This document shows positions 1 through 11,300 of a stretch of DNA of 64,000 nt, piece after piece. Position numbers and translations under genes: made by a program. Source of the DNA: Euglena gracilis (Eukaryota > Euglenida > Euglenophyceae > Euglenales); contig CP154954.1 of the NCBI GenBank assembly GCA_039621445.1, forward strand, positions 63,136,046-63,200,045. Reading direction: 5' to 3'. How positions within the stretch are numbered: position 1 is the stretch's first letter; each line of letters starts with the position of its first letter. The notes under the pieces are model-generated. The model was not told the origin of the DNA and did no database searches. It saw only the letters and a list, made by a program, of their open reading frames with translations.

Positions 1-41
1 ATCAAGTGGAGGGTGCAAACTGCAAACTGGTCCTCACTTAC

Positions 42-140
42 CCAAGCAAACTTCAGGGAAGCGTACAAACCTCCAAAAGAAGTTATGTTCATTGCATTTT
101 TCAGCTTGTGGAGGTAAGTCCCTCGTGTCTCTTCTTCGAT
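42..140 (-). CDS. Internal exon of the left-edge gene, function unknown
   Basis: A 99-nt exon of 33 codons with no stop. It is bounded by a good acceptor (ACGACAG before 140) and a strong donor (GTAAGT after 42), and is phase 0 on both sides. The peptide begins IEEETRGTYLHKLKNAM and ends in a Phe/Gly/Leu-rich stretch closing ASLKFAW. It lies downstream of the start exon near 1921 on the same strand and may belong to that gene. A possible small exon between them lies at 828-878 (acceptor TTGGCAG, donor GTAGTG, 51 nt), but I could not fix its phase. I do not recognise the family. The splice evidence is clear; the assignment to the 1921 gene is inference. Confidence 0.6.
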
Positions 141-271
141 CTGTCGTGGTGGGTGTGATTTGAAGATAGAAGAGAGATGGTTCCTGAAAAAGGTCGATTT
201 TTTTCCCGTCCAAGGCAACAATGGAGATCACCTGTGTCATCACAAGTGCAAAAACACTGATATCCAGATAT

Positions 272-1005
272 TTATGGTTTCACGTAAAACTTTCTTCAAC
301 CGAGCATTGTTTACGGTTTCACGTAAAACTCACTTTGTGTGTTGTTTACGGTTAACTGTAAAGGAGGGGAACCTTTGCTCTCCTGGTCAAGCAGGCTGGT
401 GGGGTGAGATCCGATGAGATGCCCCCTCCCACTCCACAGGTCTTGAACGCAGCGGACGTTTTGGTTTTTATCAGGAAAGCCCAAAAATAGGTTGCATCAA
501 ATGGATTGAAATGGTGGCGCTGAACAGTGATCCACAGAGTGGGTTGGAGGTCGGAACCCTCACCAAAAACATGTTCCTGACTGAATGTGTCCTTCCCCCC
601 TCTGGAAGACCCCTTATCTGGCATTTTAGGTGGACTCGGAAAGTGCGTTTTAAAACAGCTTGGGGCCCGTTCAGAAAAATACGAGGCATTCTGGCTTCTG
701 CTGTTGACTCTCCTCCCAGGAGCTGAGTTGTGGAAATGACGTAAACTCCTCCTGGGCACCCTCACAGCAGCGGTATCCCCCCCTCCTTCAGCTCTGGGAA
801 CTCTACTGCTCCTGTGTGATGCACTACCAGTCCAGGAGGCAAGGGGAGAGCACCGGGGGGTGTCCAGCTGCTTGGCCGCTGCCAAGATAACCAAGAATGA
901 GAGCATACCACCCTCTTGTTAACCAGGCACATTTTCATACTTCAAACAAAATTACGTGAAACTGTAAACATCACTGACTTCACGGTTTCCCATAAAACTT
1001 CTTTT
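272..1005. repeat. Cluster of GTTTCACGTAAAAC motifs
   Basis: The near-palindromic motif GGTTTCACGTAAAACT occurs at about 278 and 318. A third, divergent direct copy lies at about 983, and an inverted relative (TTACGTGAAACTGTAAAC) at about 952. The sequence between them has no convincing exon except the weak 828-878 candidate. The layout fits a decayed inverted-repeat element, but clean ends and a target duplication are not visible. Confidence 0.35.
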
Positions 1006-1789
1006 CGGAATTTATACACTCACACCCGGCTCAGGAGAAGCAAGGGGTCTCACTGTTGCAAAAGGGGTTCAAAAGGGCAAATCAGGAAAACAGTGTTCAC
1101 GGGTTCTGCAGGCATTTGGCCAGGCAACCGCTGTTTAGGAAATATAGGGCCTTTTTGGGGGCCAAACACAAAATTTCGGAAAGAGTCTCTGCTGGGGGGT
1201 GGCAGTCGATTTCGGCTGGCACCAAAAATAAGAAAAAAATGTGGACAAGAGCGGAATCGACACAAAAAGGCCAATCATTCCTGATACAGCAAGGCACCTA
1301 AAATGTCCAAAACGGGGTCAACGGGGCCGCTTTTATCGACGTGGAAATCAAACCAGAAATTTTCCCGAAAAATTTTTTGGAGCAAAAGTTCACGGGAACC
1401 CGTGACCTTTTACGTGAAAAAACGTCGAAAAAAAATGGGCAGACAACGCGGGCTAGGCCAAAGGCAACGATGGCCGGGGGGCTGTCCCCCCTCCCTTGGC
1501 CGCGAGTCATCTGCTTCATCTTGCCCACCCAATGCTTTCGGGGCCAGGCCGGGATCCACCAACGGAAAACCAGCCTCGGGCACCCCGATCCGCTGCCTGT
1601 TGCAATGGCATGGGTGTGCTTCTGGATGCATTGCGCCAGGAAGAAAACAAATTATAATAAAGCTTGTTTGGAGGATGTGAAAAGAACGATGTGAAAAGAA
1701 CAATTTTTTAAAAAGAACCTAACGACCTGCCGCAAACACCACCAGAGGCACAATGTACATGCAGATTGGGGAGTGAAATGAAGTGGGGG

Positions 1790-1921
1790 TGACCCTATTT
1801 CGCAGCCTGTCCGGGCCTTGGGATCATCCACCATCTCCCGCATAAGCCGGCTTCCCCTCACAAGGGGCTCCTCATCGTCGTCGGAGATGTCTAAATTCTC
1901 CCACTTGGAGTAATTGACCAT
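1790..1921 (-). CDS. Start exon, acidic N-terminus of an unidentified protein
   Basis: An ATG at 1921-1919 opens a reading frame starting MVNYSKWENLDISDDDEEP and continuing with a Met/Arg-rich helix-like stretch (RLMREMVDDP). A Tyr-Ser-Lys-Trp motif followed by an acidic Ser/Asp cluster is typical of the extreme N-terminus of several eukaryotic cytosolic proteins, for example Cdc37-type co-chaperones, but that short match does not identify the gene. The donor is uncertain: either AG|GTCACC near 1791 or a GC donor a few codons earlier. Downstream coding should lie toward position 1. Confidence 0.55.
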
Positions 1922-2529
1922 GCTGACCGCCTGCCGGGGCACTGCAGGCGGCAGGGGATGCAGCTGTGTACGAATGCATGTCCTATTCAAACACACCCAC
2001 CAACCTCCAATTGTTTTAATTTCCACCTCACATTTGATTGGCAATGAAAAAAAAAACTGTTGTTGTTTCCATTTTGAATTCTCATCTGAATTTCTTTTAG
2101 TGTTTGCTCCATCATTTTCCATTTCGGGCTGAAAATGACCAAACATGCCGTTTCAGCCCAAAATGGTGTCCTTCTCGAAGCTACCACTCCCTCACCTCGT
2201 GTTGACATGGGTTGCTGTCTTGTATTATGCAAAGATGGGGTCCAGTCTCGCCTGGGGCTGGTTTGGACAGCAATGGAAGATGGAAACCCCACACAACAGC
2301 AGAGCTGGCTGGGGCACTACTGGTGAGGCAGGGCCGCGCCGGTGCACCATCAGCACAGCGCAAAAACTCGCAGAGGCGTTGGGGCTGAGGGTTGGGGATG
2401 TCCCATAAAATTTTCAGGTGTCCCACTATTTCTGTAACCACCCCCCTTCACCCCCTTTCGGTTGTCCAAACCACCATAAAAAATGGATAGCTGAAAAGAT
2501 CTGCCCTGTGCAAATGAGGCCGGCATCAA

Positions 2530-2880
2530 AATTCGGGTCATACAATTTTTTACCGACCCCGGGGGGGGGAGGGGGGGGTCTCTCCACTTTTTTAAAAACC
2601 AGTCAGTCACTCATTTTCAAAAAACCAGCCAGTCACTACCCCCCCGGGGGGGGGTCGGCCACTCAGAAAAACGGCCACTTTCCAGTCACTTTAGGCCATT
2701 TTAGGCCAAAAAAAAATTTTCCGGCGCCTTCGGCGCCGGGGTCACTCAAGCCACCTTTGCCCACTCCTGGCCGACCCCCCCCCCGGGGGGGGAGGGGGTC
2801 CGGGCCAAAAACCAGTCAGTCACTCTGAAAAAACCAGTCACCCACCCCCCCGGGGGGGGGTCGGTCAGTGCTTAAACAAT
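2530..2880. repeat. G/C-run element with central GGCGCC hairpin
   Basis: Blocks of G and C homopolymers alternate with repeats of ACCAGTCAGTCACT at about 2600, 2625, 2810 and 2835. The middle is an A/T tract followed by the hairpin CCGGCGCCTTCGGCGCCGG near 2720. Each half is roughly an inverted version of the other. No coding sequence is seen. It is the first of a series of elements with this layout. Confidence 0.6.
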
Positions 2881-3302
2881 TGCCTGATTCGGGTATCAAA
2901 ATTAAACCCAAACAAGGAATCCTGTTTGGGCTAGGAAGATTATTGTTCAACTCCTTTTGAATGATGAATGAATGGAGATATGGCACGGAACAGTGCTGTA
3001 CAGATGCCCCCTGAAAAGTCAACCAGAGGTTTGTGACGGGCGGGGTCATTGATGGGGGCCTGCGGGCTTCATCCTGGCCTGGGGGTGACTGGCGGCGGTC
3101 AGGTCACACTCTACAACAGAGGGGTTAGGGCAGGCAACACAGGCGGGGGGGGGGTGAGGGGGGGTGGTCAGGCGGGAGGCGGTACAGAAGGGGCCATTTG
3201 AGGCCACGAAAGTCGGTGGAGGGGGGCGGGTGGGTGGGCTGGAGGGGGCGCCAAAGGGGGTGCAAGGTGGAGGCTCGGCCCATGCAACATGGACGCGAAA
3301 AC

Positions 3303-3399
3303 CTCCAGAAAAGCGCCTTGGGGGCGATCTGCAGCCCTCATCCATTGGACCATCGCTTGTCCCGCCTGGCTTGCTTTGCGCCACGAACTCGGCCGGTCA
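3303..3399 (-). CDS. Probable isolated exon, function unknown
   Basis: A 97-nt open segment with acceptor TTTTCACAG before 3399 and donor GAG|GTTTTC after 3303. The best frame contains KASQAGQAMVQWMRAADR, an amphipathic helix-like stretch. A second frame is also open for part of the length, so the choice is tentative. It lies downstream of the stop codon at 3627, so it should belong to a separate minus-strand transcript or be a false exon. Confidence 0.35.
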
Positions 3400-3626
3400 C
3401 TGTGAAAACCAACTCTGCTTTCTGCCAACCCTCAAATGAAGGGGGGGGGGAGAGGGATTGGCAATTCCTAATGCTGACCGCAACATGGGGCCACCCTGTT
3501 CGAGGAGGGCTGCCTCCCATCCAGCGTTTGGAAGCCCACGGTAGGCTTGGCGGCCGGGTCAGCCCGAGGGGGTCGCTTTGCGGTGGAGGAGGGGCGGTTG
3601 GGGCGGGCCAAGCCAGGACAAGAAAA

Positions 3627-5140
3627 TCACAGCCACCGTTCCGGTAGCTTGTCCTTCGGGCCCCCGGTGGGCAGCTGCTCCAGCTGGTCCGATTTCTCGG
3701 TCATCTTCCGCAGGTGGACGTACCTGGGTGGGGGTTGGATGCGGCGGGCGGTGTTCACACATGCTTGGCACTTCCGCAACAAAGTCCCCCCACCCCCCGA
3801 AGGGTTCCACCAGGCTGGCATCCCCCCATGTGCAATAAATGCTCAGCTAATGTTCCGTTAGGAAATCAATGCGACACACTGACAGTCCAAACAAAAATAC
3901 AGGAAATAAAAATGATGGGAATAAATGCCGGAAAAAAAATGACAGGAAAACTGGGGAATTTGAGCTTTCACAGAAAAATAGTTACAATTTTTCCCATTTC
4001 TGATGAAAATTTTTGGCAAAAAAGCAACTCAAAATTGCAAAAAAGGTCAAATGGTCTTCTGGGCGTCTTCCTTTCGTGACTCTTCACTAGAAAACAGGCC
4101 CAAATTGACCATATGTCATGTCCACGACTTTTTGTGTGTGTGAAATCTGACGACTCCTGCCAGGGGCTTTTTCAGAACTGGGGAAGGCCCCCCCCCCCCA
4201 CCCACCCCAGGGGGGCCCCTGTGGTCCCAGGGGACCTCCTTCGGCGCCGAAAAGTATATCCCCCCCCTGGGTTCCAAGACTATAAAAAACCCCTGACTCC
4301 TGCACGTGACCCCCCCCCCAAGGACATAGAAAGGGTGTGGGGGAAAAATAACGGATGGGAAAAATTGGGTGGTTTCCCATATTTTTTTTGTTTCTTTGTT
4401 TCCCACCAATTTCACTTGATGTGGTGCCCCAAGATGGAAACAGGGTGTCGTCACAGCATACGGGGTATATAACGCTCAGCATGTGTGTTTGGGAACCTAC
4501 CCATAGCTGCCTCATCAACACGGGATGTTGCTGGAACGATTTGGTGCAGGCGTCCTCCTATTTTCCATTATTCTCTCGTCTCAGAAATCTCTGTTGTTGA
4601 GGCGTCAAAATTGAAACAAATTTTGGTTCACTTGCGCAATTGCGCAAATCAACAATTCAAAATGGTTGATGTACGCATTTGCGCACACCAACCACCCAAT
4701 TCCAGCAGTGTTCGTGGAAATGGGTTGCTTAAATGGTCGGTGTGCACAAATGCGCACACTGTCCATTTGCACAACTCCGCACACTGATAACATTTGATAT
4801 CCATTTGCACAACTCCGCACATTGATAACATAACATTTTTTTTTAATGTTGTGTTGGTGTCGTAGGAACTTAACCATCAATGCGATGATGGACAACTTGC
4901 AACCAAATAACAAGAAACAAGAAATAAGGGATTCAGAAACATTCTTGACAAGAAACATGGATTCAGAAACCAAGCAACGTGGACGTGACACCCCACATCC
5001 AGAACACGACCTGGTTCTGGCAGTTGTCACACAGGAAACGGGGGGGGCACCGGGGTTTCCGTTTGGAGTTCAGATTAGTCAGGGCTGCAGTACCTCGCAT
5101 CACTCCAAATCTTCCACTGACTGAAATTGGTGCTCTCTCA
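3627..5140 (-). CDS. 3' part of a gene with a Cys-x2-Cys segment
   Basis: Two exons are visible. The upstream one, about 5140 to 5011, reads through LTNLNSKRKPRCPPRFLCDNC and ends at a CAG|GTCGTG donor. Its Cys-x6-Cys-x2-Cys spacing suggests half of a zinc-binding knuckle. The terminal exon is 3723 to 3627, with acceptor CACCCAG; it encodes YVHLRKMTEKSDQLEQL and ends LPERWL followed by TGA at 3629-3627. The two exons have no phase link I can prove, because at least one exon must lie between them. The region between holds inverted copies of TTGCGCAA-type motifs and a 36-bp tandem duplication (4758-4832). I do not recognise the protein. Confidence 0.5.
4180..4330. repeat. Short G/C-run element with GGCGCC core
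   Basis: C-runs near 4190-4215 and 4310-4320 flank CCTTCGGCGCCGAAAAGTAT near 4228, the same core as the larger elements. It lies within the region between the Cys-x2-Cys exon (5011-5140) and the terminal exon (3627-3723). Confidence 0.4.
4758..4832. repeat. Two-copy tandem repeat of about 36 bp
   Basis: TCCATTTGCACAACTCCGCA recurs at about 4764 and 4799, each followed by a (C/T)TGATAACAT block. It follows inverted TTGCGCAA-like motifs from 4628 on. Similar TTGCACAA/TTGCGCAA words recur near 24400-24490 and 45880-45980. Confidence 0.5.
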
Positions 5141-5377
5141 TGGCAGATGGTAAACAGAGCAAAATGATTTCTTCCCAAATCGAGTGCTGGATCACCAAAA
5201 ACCAGGTGCACTGAGTCGGGCTCATCCATTTGCAACATCGTCTCTGAAGTTGCTTCAAAAAAAAGCTACATAAAAGAAAAAGTAAGTAAAATAAGTTGTA
5301 AAAGAACGGCAGGGGTCCAGCTCCAACCCACCATTAATTATTTAATTTATCAATTAATTAATTTATTTAGAAATCAA

Positions 5378-8300
5378 TTAATTAGTTAAATTATTTTTTC
5401 CGTCATTGCAGCAGCAAAGTGTTGGAGGCAACCCCATTTTAGTGGCAACCCCATCAGAAAGTGAAACGATGTAGTGCCGCCATACTACGTCGCACACAGG
5501 TAGCAGACACAAACAAACACACCAACTTGTACCGCGACCCTCCAACGAGACCACAGTCAACTGACCCCCAAAATACTCCGCTGTGTGCCTCGCGAGCGGC
5601 AAGCCAGCGGCAGGGCGCATGCTACTACGAATCCGGCAATTCAAACCCTCAGATTTCGATGCAAACAGTGGCATATGAAATTTCTCCAAATGTGCAAAAA
5701 ACCCAGAATTTTCCACGAGTCCCCGCACGAGAGGGATGTCTGATAAAGATGTTTTTGACTTGCAGCCCCCATGTCCAACGAACACTTACATGAAGTCGGG
5801 TCCGAACAGGGGTGTTCGTTGTACTGGTGAACTTTCACAAGAAAGTTGGAGGGCAGCTTTTTTTTGTCAACATGTCCCGATGCGGCCCTGGCCATAAATA
5901 CTGGCGGTGTCTCCCCACAGCGGCTTGGCCTCCTGGTGGAGATACGACCACAGCGTTGGCAGCTGTGACCGAGGCAGCCCATGGCCGGGGGCAGGCAGCG
6001 CCAAAAACAAAAAGAGGTCCCCTGGGGCAATTTCATTTGCCTGCCAGGACCAAACGTTTGCAAGAAAACAACAATTGACATGACCTCTTCATTTGCTCAT
6101 TGATTCCATCGTCTTTTTTCGAACCTCGGCAATCCAGGTGAGCCAAAATCAGAAAGCATGATCACAACCATATAAACCATGACAACTCTATGATGTAAAC
6201 TGTGTGAATGTTGCAATGTATTTATTTACACAATAAATGTTTGCAATTTGAATCATATTAACTACCTTCTCCCTCAAGTCCTATGAAGCTCGAACGGGGG
6301 CATTCATTGGGCATGGATGTACGCTTTCTGTGCGGATAAGGCATATGGTGACAATCTACACAGTCCGAACACCCCCTGTTCATTGGGTAAGGGCGTTCAT
6401 TGTCATGGGGGGGGGGGCAGGTAAGATTCAAACATTAAATATGAATTATGAATTATCAATCAATTGATTATGAATTCAAATTGTGAATTTGTGATTTCAT
6501 TGCCGACAACTCACAGAATGCCAATAATTGAAGAAAAAATTCCGTTCATCGGCGCTGGCACATCGCCTGTGGGCTCTTGCAGAGTGTGTTCTTTCCCATT
6601 TTGGTCGCCCCCGGATTTGGGGGGTTGCATTTGGGAGGTCTATCAGCTCAACCACATGTAAGACTGGTAGCAACTCGCTCATCAATGCCTTCTATAACAA
6701 TATCCTGTGGCAAATCTTTGGATTCTGCCTGCTTGCATGACTGTCACATAGGTTAATGAATATTTGCCACAGGTGTATGTACCTGCCTGAGTGCCTACGT
6801 GTGTTTGTATGCATATGGGTTCAAGCGTACATGCGAGCCTGCATATGTGCATGCTCACATCCAGGAAGATGGAAAATAATTGCAATCCACGTTCTGTGGA
6901 TGGAGTCTAACGATTCAGTTACCGCTGCTCTTCTCCCATTGGCACCGCCTCGGCGTGGTCCTCCACCCTCACGCTGAGGTGGTTGCACCGCGGCCCGTCT
7001 GCCACTACGACGCTGATGCTGGGGGCGGTGTTGGAGCCCATCGTCGGCGCCCCGTACCGCCTGTGGGGGGGGGGACACACCCTGGAACCTGGATGGTGTT
7101 CCTTCCATGCTTGTGCTTACCAACCGGGGGGGGGGGGGGGGGGGTGGGTGCTATAGGGTGCCTGCCCCTAGCAGGCACACCCCCCCCCCCCGGGGGGATA
7201 GGGGTCCGGGTCGGACCCGGAAATTTTCATTGAAAATGGCCGTTTCCGGGCCCCCGGCGCCTTCGGCCCCGGGGTCGGAGGGGGGTGCCTGCTAGGGGCA
7301 GGCACCCCCCAAAACCCTACCCCCCCCCCCGGGGGGGGGGGCGGATCGGGTGCTATGGGGGGCCCGCCCCCAGAAACCCCCCCCCACCCCCCTGGGGTAG
7401 GCACCCGACTAAGCACAAGCCTGGTCCCTTCCATCGACTGGGAACGGTGTGGCAGGCCCAGAGAGAGGAGGACGTGGCTGAACTCGCAAGGGGGCCATGC
7501 GTGGCCCACAGAGACGATGTTCAATCGCTCGCGGTGATCTGGGTGATCGCGTTCATGGGTTTTCAACTCCATCCCCATGATGTGAATTCGGCTCGAGTTT
7601 TGCCGATATGTAAAGCGCCGCAAGCGCTTCTAACCTCAAATTTCCTTTCCTATTCGGAGACTTCTTTTTTTCGAGGCAATTATCTCAAACTGTCAAATTC
7701 TTTCTATGGCAGCTTGAACCAAAAGAATAGCTTTGTTTAATTTTTTTTTGTTGTTGTTGTATACCTTCCCTTCACCTCCAGTAAAAGAAGCAGCCAATGT
7801 GGTTAACATACGCGATGTGGTTCAGCACGGCGTTCTGCAGCATTTGCCGCACAATGAAGTCGATGGCAGCAAACCCCACACGATCATTTCGTACTTTACA
7901 TTCCACCAGAAAACTGATGGATATTTGAAAAATTGAGTCCTGAAGGACGCAATCCAGACCTCTTTTGAAACATCCCGGGGGATGCTTTGTGCCATGTTGG
8001 TTTTGGGTCCTGCTTGGCCCACCTAACCAATTCTCATTGAAAATGGTCATTCTCGACCCCTGGCGCCTTTAACGCTGGCAGGCAGGGGGGGGGAGGGCAG
8101 GGTTCGATATAAGGACAGGTGGGGGGGGGTGGTCCGGACCCCCCCTGCGGGCCAGGGGGGGTGGGGGGGGACACCCCCCCACCTAAACAGGTGCGCGGTC
8201 AGGGTGGCCGAAAATTTTTGACCCCCCAAAACGACCAAAAGTGCCATTTTGGGCACTTTTTGGGCAAAAATGTGCCAAAAATGCAAAAAATTTTCGGCGC

Positions 8301-11300
8301 AAAGCGCCGGAGGAAAAAATTGACCCTTTTTGGGGGGGGGTCCCGGGAACCCCCCCGAGGGTCGGTCCGGACCGCCCTGGCAGGTGGGGGGGGGTGGTTT
8401 GGACCCCCCCTGTGGGCCAGGAGGGGGGGGGGGGGGGGGGGCACCCCCCCGCCTAAACCATGTACGCCCTCCTTATATCAAACCCTGGGGGAGGGTGCTT
8501 AAACATTACACACCTCAAAATCTGACTTCCCAGAAATGTCTTCCCCCTGCTGCCGATAGCACCAAACCCCCTGGGGGGTTCGACCTTCCCTAAAAAGAAG
8601 CCCGGTGGCATGCAGGTACTTCAAGAAAATATCAAGAAACTTTTTTCCGATCTGACTTTTACCAACCTCCTGGAGTTGTTTACCATTTTCAAAAAAGCAA
8701 GTCATTTTTTTCCCAGTCCCCCCAACCAAATGTAGAGTGACTGCATAAAGTGGAGCCCCCACAGTGCCCCACAGTACTCCACGCACGCCCCCACCAGAGA
8801 TTTTTTAAAGTTTTGTGACTGGGGAGGGTGGGTGGACGGGTGGGTGGGTGAGCCCCCACCCAGTGGAGGGGGGTTAAGGCTGACCAGAGGCTGGGTTTTC
8901 CTCAATTTTAATGTGAAATGCCAAAAAATTGGACCCAAAAAACGACCCTCAAAAGCAGGTCCCCTGAGCTCCCCCCCCCCCGGGGGGGCCCACTAAGAAA
9001 AAAGGCAGGAAGGAAATCAACCCAGGTGCCAGTTTTCTTGCAGCTGCAACACCGCGTGCGTGCCGAAAAAAACGAAATTCGTTTGGTAGCATTTTTTTTT
9101 CCACAGCATCGATGCCGCCAGCTGCACACTGTGGCTCCAACCTCGGCTTCGGTGGAACGCCCGCTTTCCAAAACGGTCCCGGGACGCATGGGGCTTGGGC
9201 GTGGCGCGGGATGTGGACGAACGGGGAGGCGGCCGCCGGGTCGTGGTGCACGTCGATGCGCGGGGCGGCCCCCCAGCGCTCGCGGCAGCCGTCCTCCACG
9301 TGCCGCACCGCCGCCCGGACCAGCTCGATGCCCATCACTTTGAGGCCCAGCAGCCCGAACCGGCCGTCGGGGATGGCGTTGGCAGTGACCTGGGCGGGGG
9401 GGGGGGGAGTTGGTTGGAGGGGGCCCAAAACCGGGGGACCCCTAACCCCCTGACCGATAAACTCAACAACGATAAGGGAGACCAAATGCCTGTGGGGGGG
9501 CACGAGCAACCACCCAGGCCACCTGGCGGTGCAGCGTGATCTGCTGCTCCAGCAGGAAGCGGATGCCCACGCGGGACAGGAAGAACCGCTGCAGCGTCTC
9601 CTGCACGTGCTGCCGGTCACGCGGAGGGGCCGGCCCCCACCGCGACTCGGGGCTGCGAGACCCGCCGGTCCCGCCCGGGACGGGACAGCCCGCCCCACGG
9701 CAGGGGCAGCGGGACGGGCACGCTGCGGGGCGGAACCGTGACTCCGCCATGGGGAGGTTGGCCGGGCCCTCATCGGGGTGCTCTTCCCAGTGGTCGCCGT
9801 AGAAATGCTCCAGCTGTCTGCGGTGGGGAGGGGCATGGTGGTTCACCCTCAAAAATAAGACCCAGGTCTTAGTTCTGGGTCTCTTGCTGGAGAGCTTCTG
9901 GAGGGTCTTATTTTTGGGAGGTCTATTTTTGCATTTTTTTTTAGACCGACCTGGGCCCGAAAAAAACGTCAATTTTCAGACTTCCCGCCAAAAATACTGA
10001 AATTTCTTCTTTAGCCCTTTGTGCCATGTGTAAGTTTGTATAATTTGACATTTACATGTTTTTTTTTGGAGTCAGAACCGCCAAAATTTTTGAAACTTCA
10101 TCATTTTTGTGTCTGAATTTGGGTCTTTTGTTATTTTTCAGGAAGCTTTCACCATCTCCATCCCCGACGTTTCGATCTGTCAGGGGAGTCTTAAATTTGG
10201 GTGGGTCTTATTTTTGGAATTTTGCTTGATCGGCCCAAGGGGGTAGCATTTTTTGTGAGGTTCTTATTTTTTTTGGGTGGGTTGGTTTACAAGAAATAAA
10301 ACAAGCACACATGCATATACATGTAAACAAATGCATGAACCAAAAGGAAGGGACTTGGGTGAGACTTAAAGATGGCACTGTTACACGACAATTTCCTTCA
10401 CGGCGGACCTGCGGAGGCCGCTGCAGGCGAGGGCCATCTGCTTCGGGACGTCGATGTGGCGCTCGAAGATGCGGTCCAGCAGCTCGTGGAAGCGGGGCTC
10501 GTCCTCCGGGCGGGGGTTAGGCTTCGAGAAGTGGAACGCCCGCAGCTCCCGGAACGACGTCGTGTACCACTCGCGCAGCATCTGCAACTCGTCCAGCACG
10601 ATGAGCCCTGTGCCGACGGTGGACCCATCAGCCCACCCCCCCGAGGCATGGGAGTCCGGGAGGGCCTGGTGGGGGGTCCACCCAGGTTGTGCGATGGGGT
10701 GCACGCCCACAGTATGCACCTCTGGGGTGCTCCTGGCCCGACCCAGGCAAATCCTCCATTGAAAAGGTTCCGGCCGGTGCAACTACCCAACAACTGAACT
10801 GAAAACCCGAGAACACTCTGGGAGGGTTCGACCTTCCAAAACAAAGCCTGGTACCCCAACCACCTGCTGTGCACCGAAAGCGTGCGGGATCAGCAGATTG
10901 GATAGAACTTCCGTGGCGTCGTTTTGTGTGTTTGCGTAACTGGGCATGCCGCCAGGCAAATGTTCCATGCAAAACTGCTATCAGGGGTTTTCTTAAGGAC
11001 CCCGGGGGGGGGGTCCCGCGGGCCGGCTGGAAAACCAGCTGGCCTGGTGCTGGCTGGAAAACAGGTGCTAGCTGGACCCCCCCTGGGGGAGGGGGGGGCC
11101 GGGGGGGGGGGGGGGCGGCTGGGAGCTGGACCCGGCGGGTTCCCAAAAGATGCCCGAAAAACCCAAATCCAGCTGGGTTGGCATTCTCAGCCAAAATTTT
11201 GAGGTGAAAACCCAAAACAAACAACCCAGAAATGCCATTTGTGGCCATTTTTGACCCCGTTTTCAAAAAATTTCGGCGCTCTGCGCTGCATTATTTCCTG

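Noticed and set aside
2340-2408. Plus-strand peptide resembling a bacterial helix-turn-helix (TAQKLAEALGLRVGDVP)
   Set aside because: Only about 17 residues, no flanking domain, no other bacterial feature, and the surrounding DNA is typical of the non-coding sequence here. Chance similarity.
5641-6081. Single 146-codon minus-strand frame rich in Cys and His across 5.6-6.1 kb
   Set aside because: The other frames carry the kinase exons here (GHGLPRSQLPTLWSYL and GLPLARHTAEYFGGQL), which match family motifs and join in phase.
7437-7510. A second N-box candidate (exon 7477 read from an upstream acceptor, giving a P-P-C-E-F lead-in)
   Set aside because: The N-box is better matched by exon 7913-7812, and phase places the 7477 exon after it with acceptor GTTCAG at 7478.
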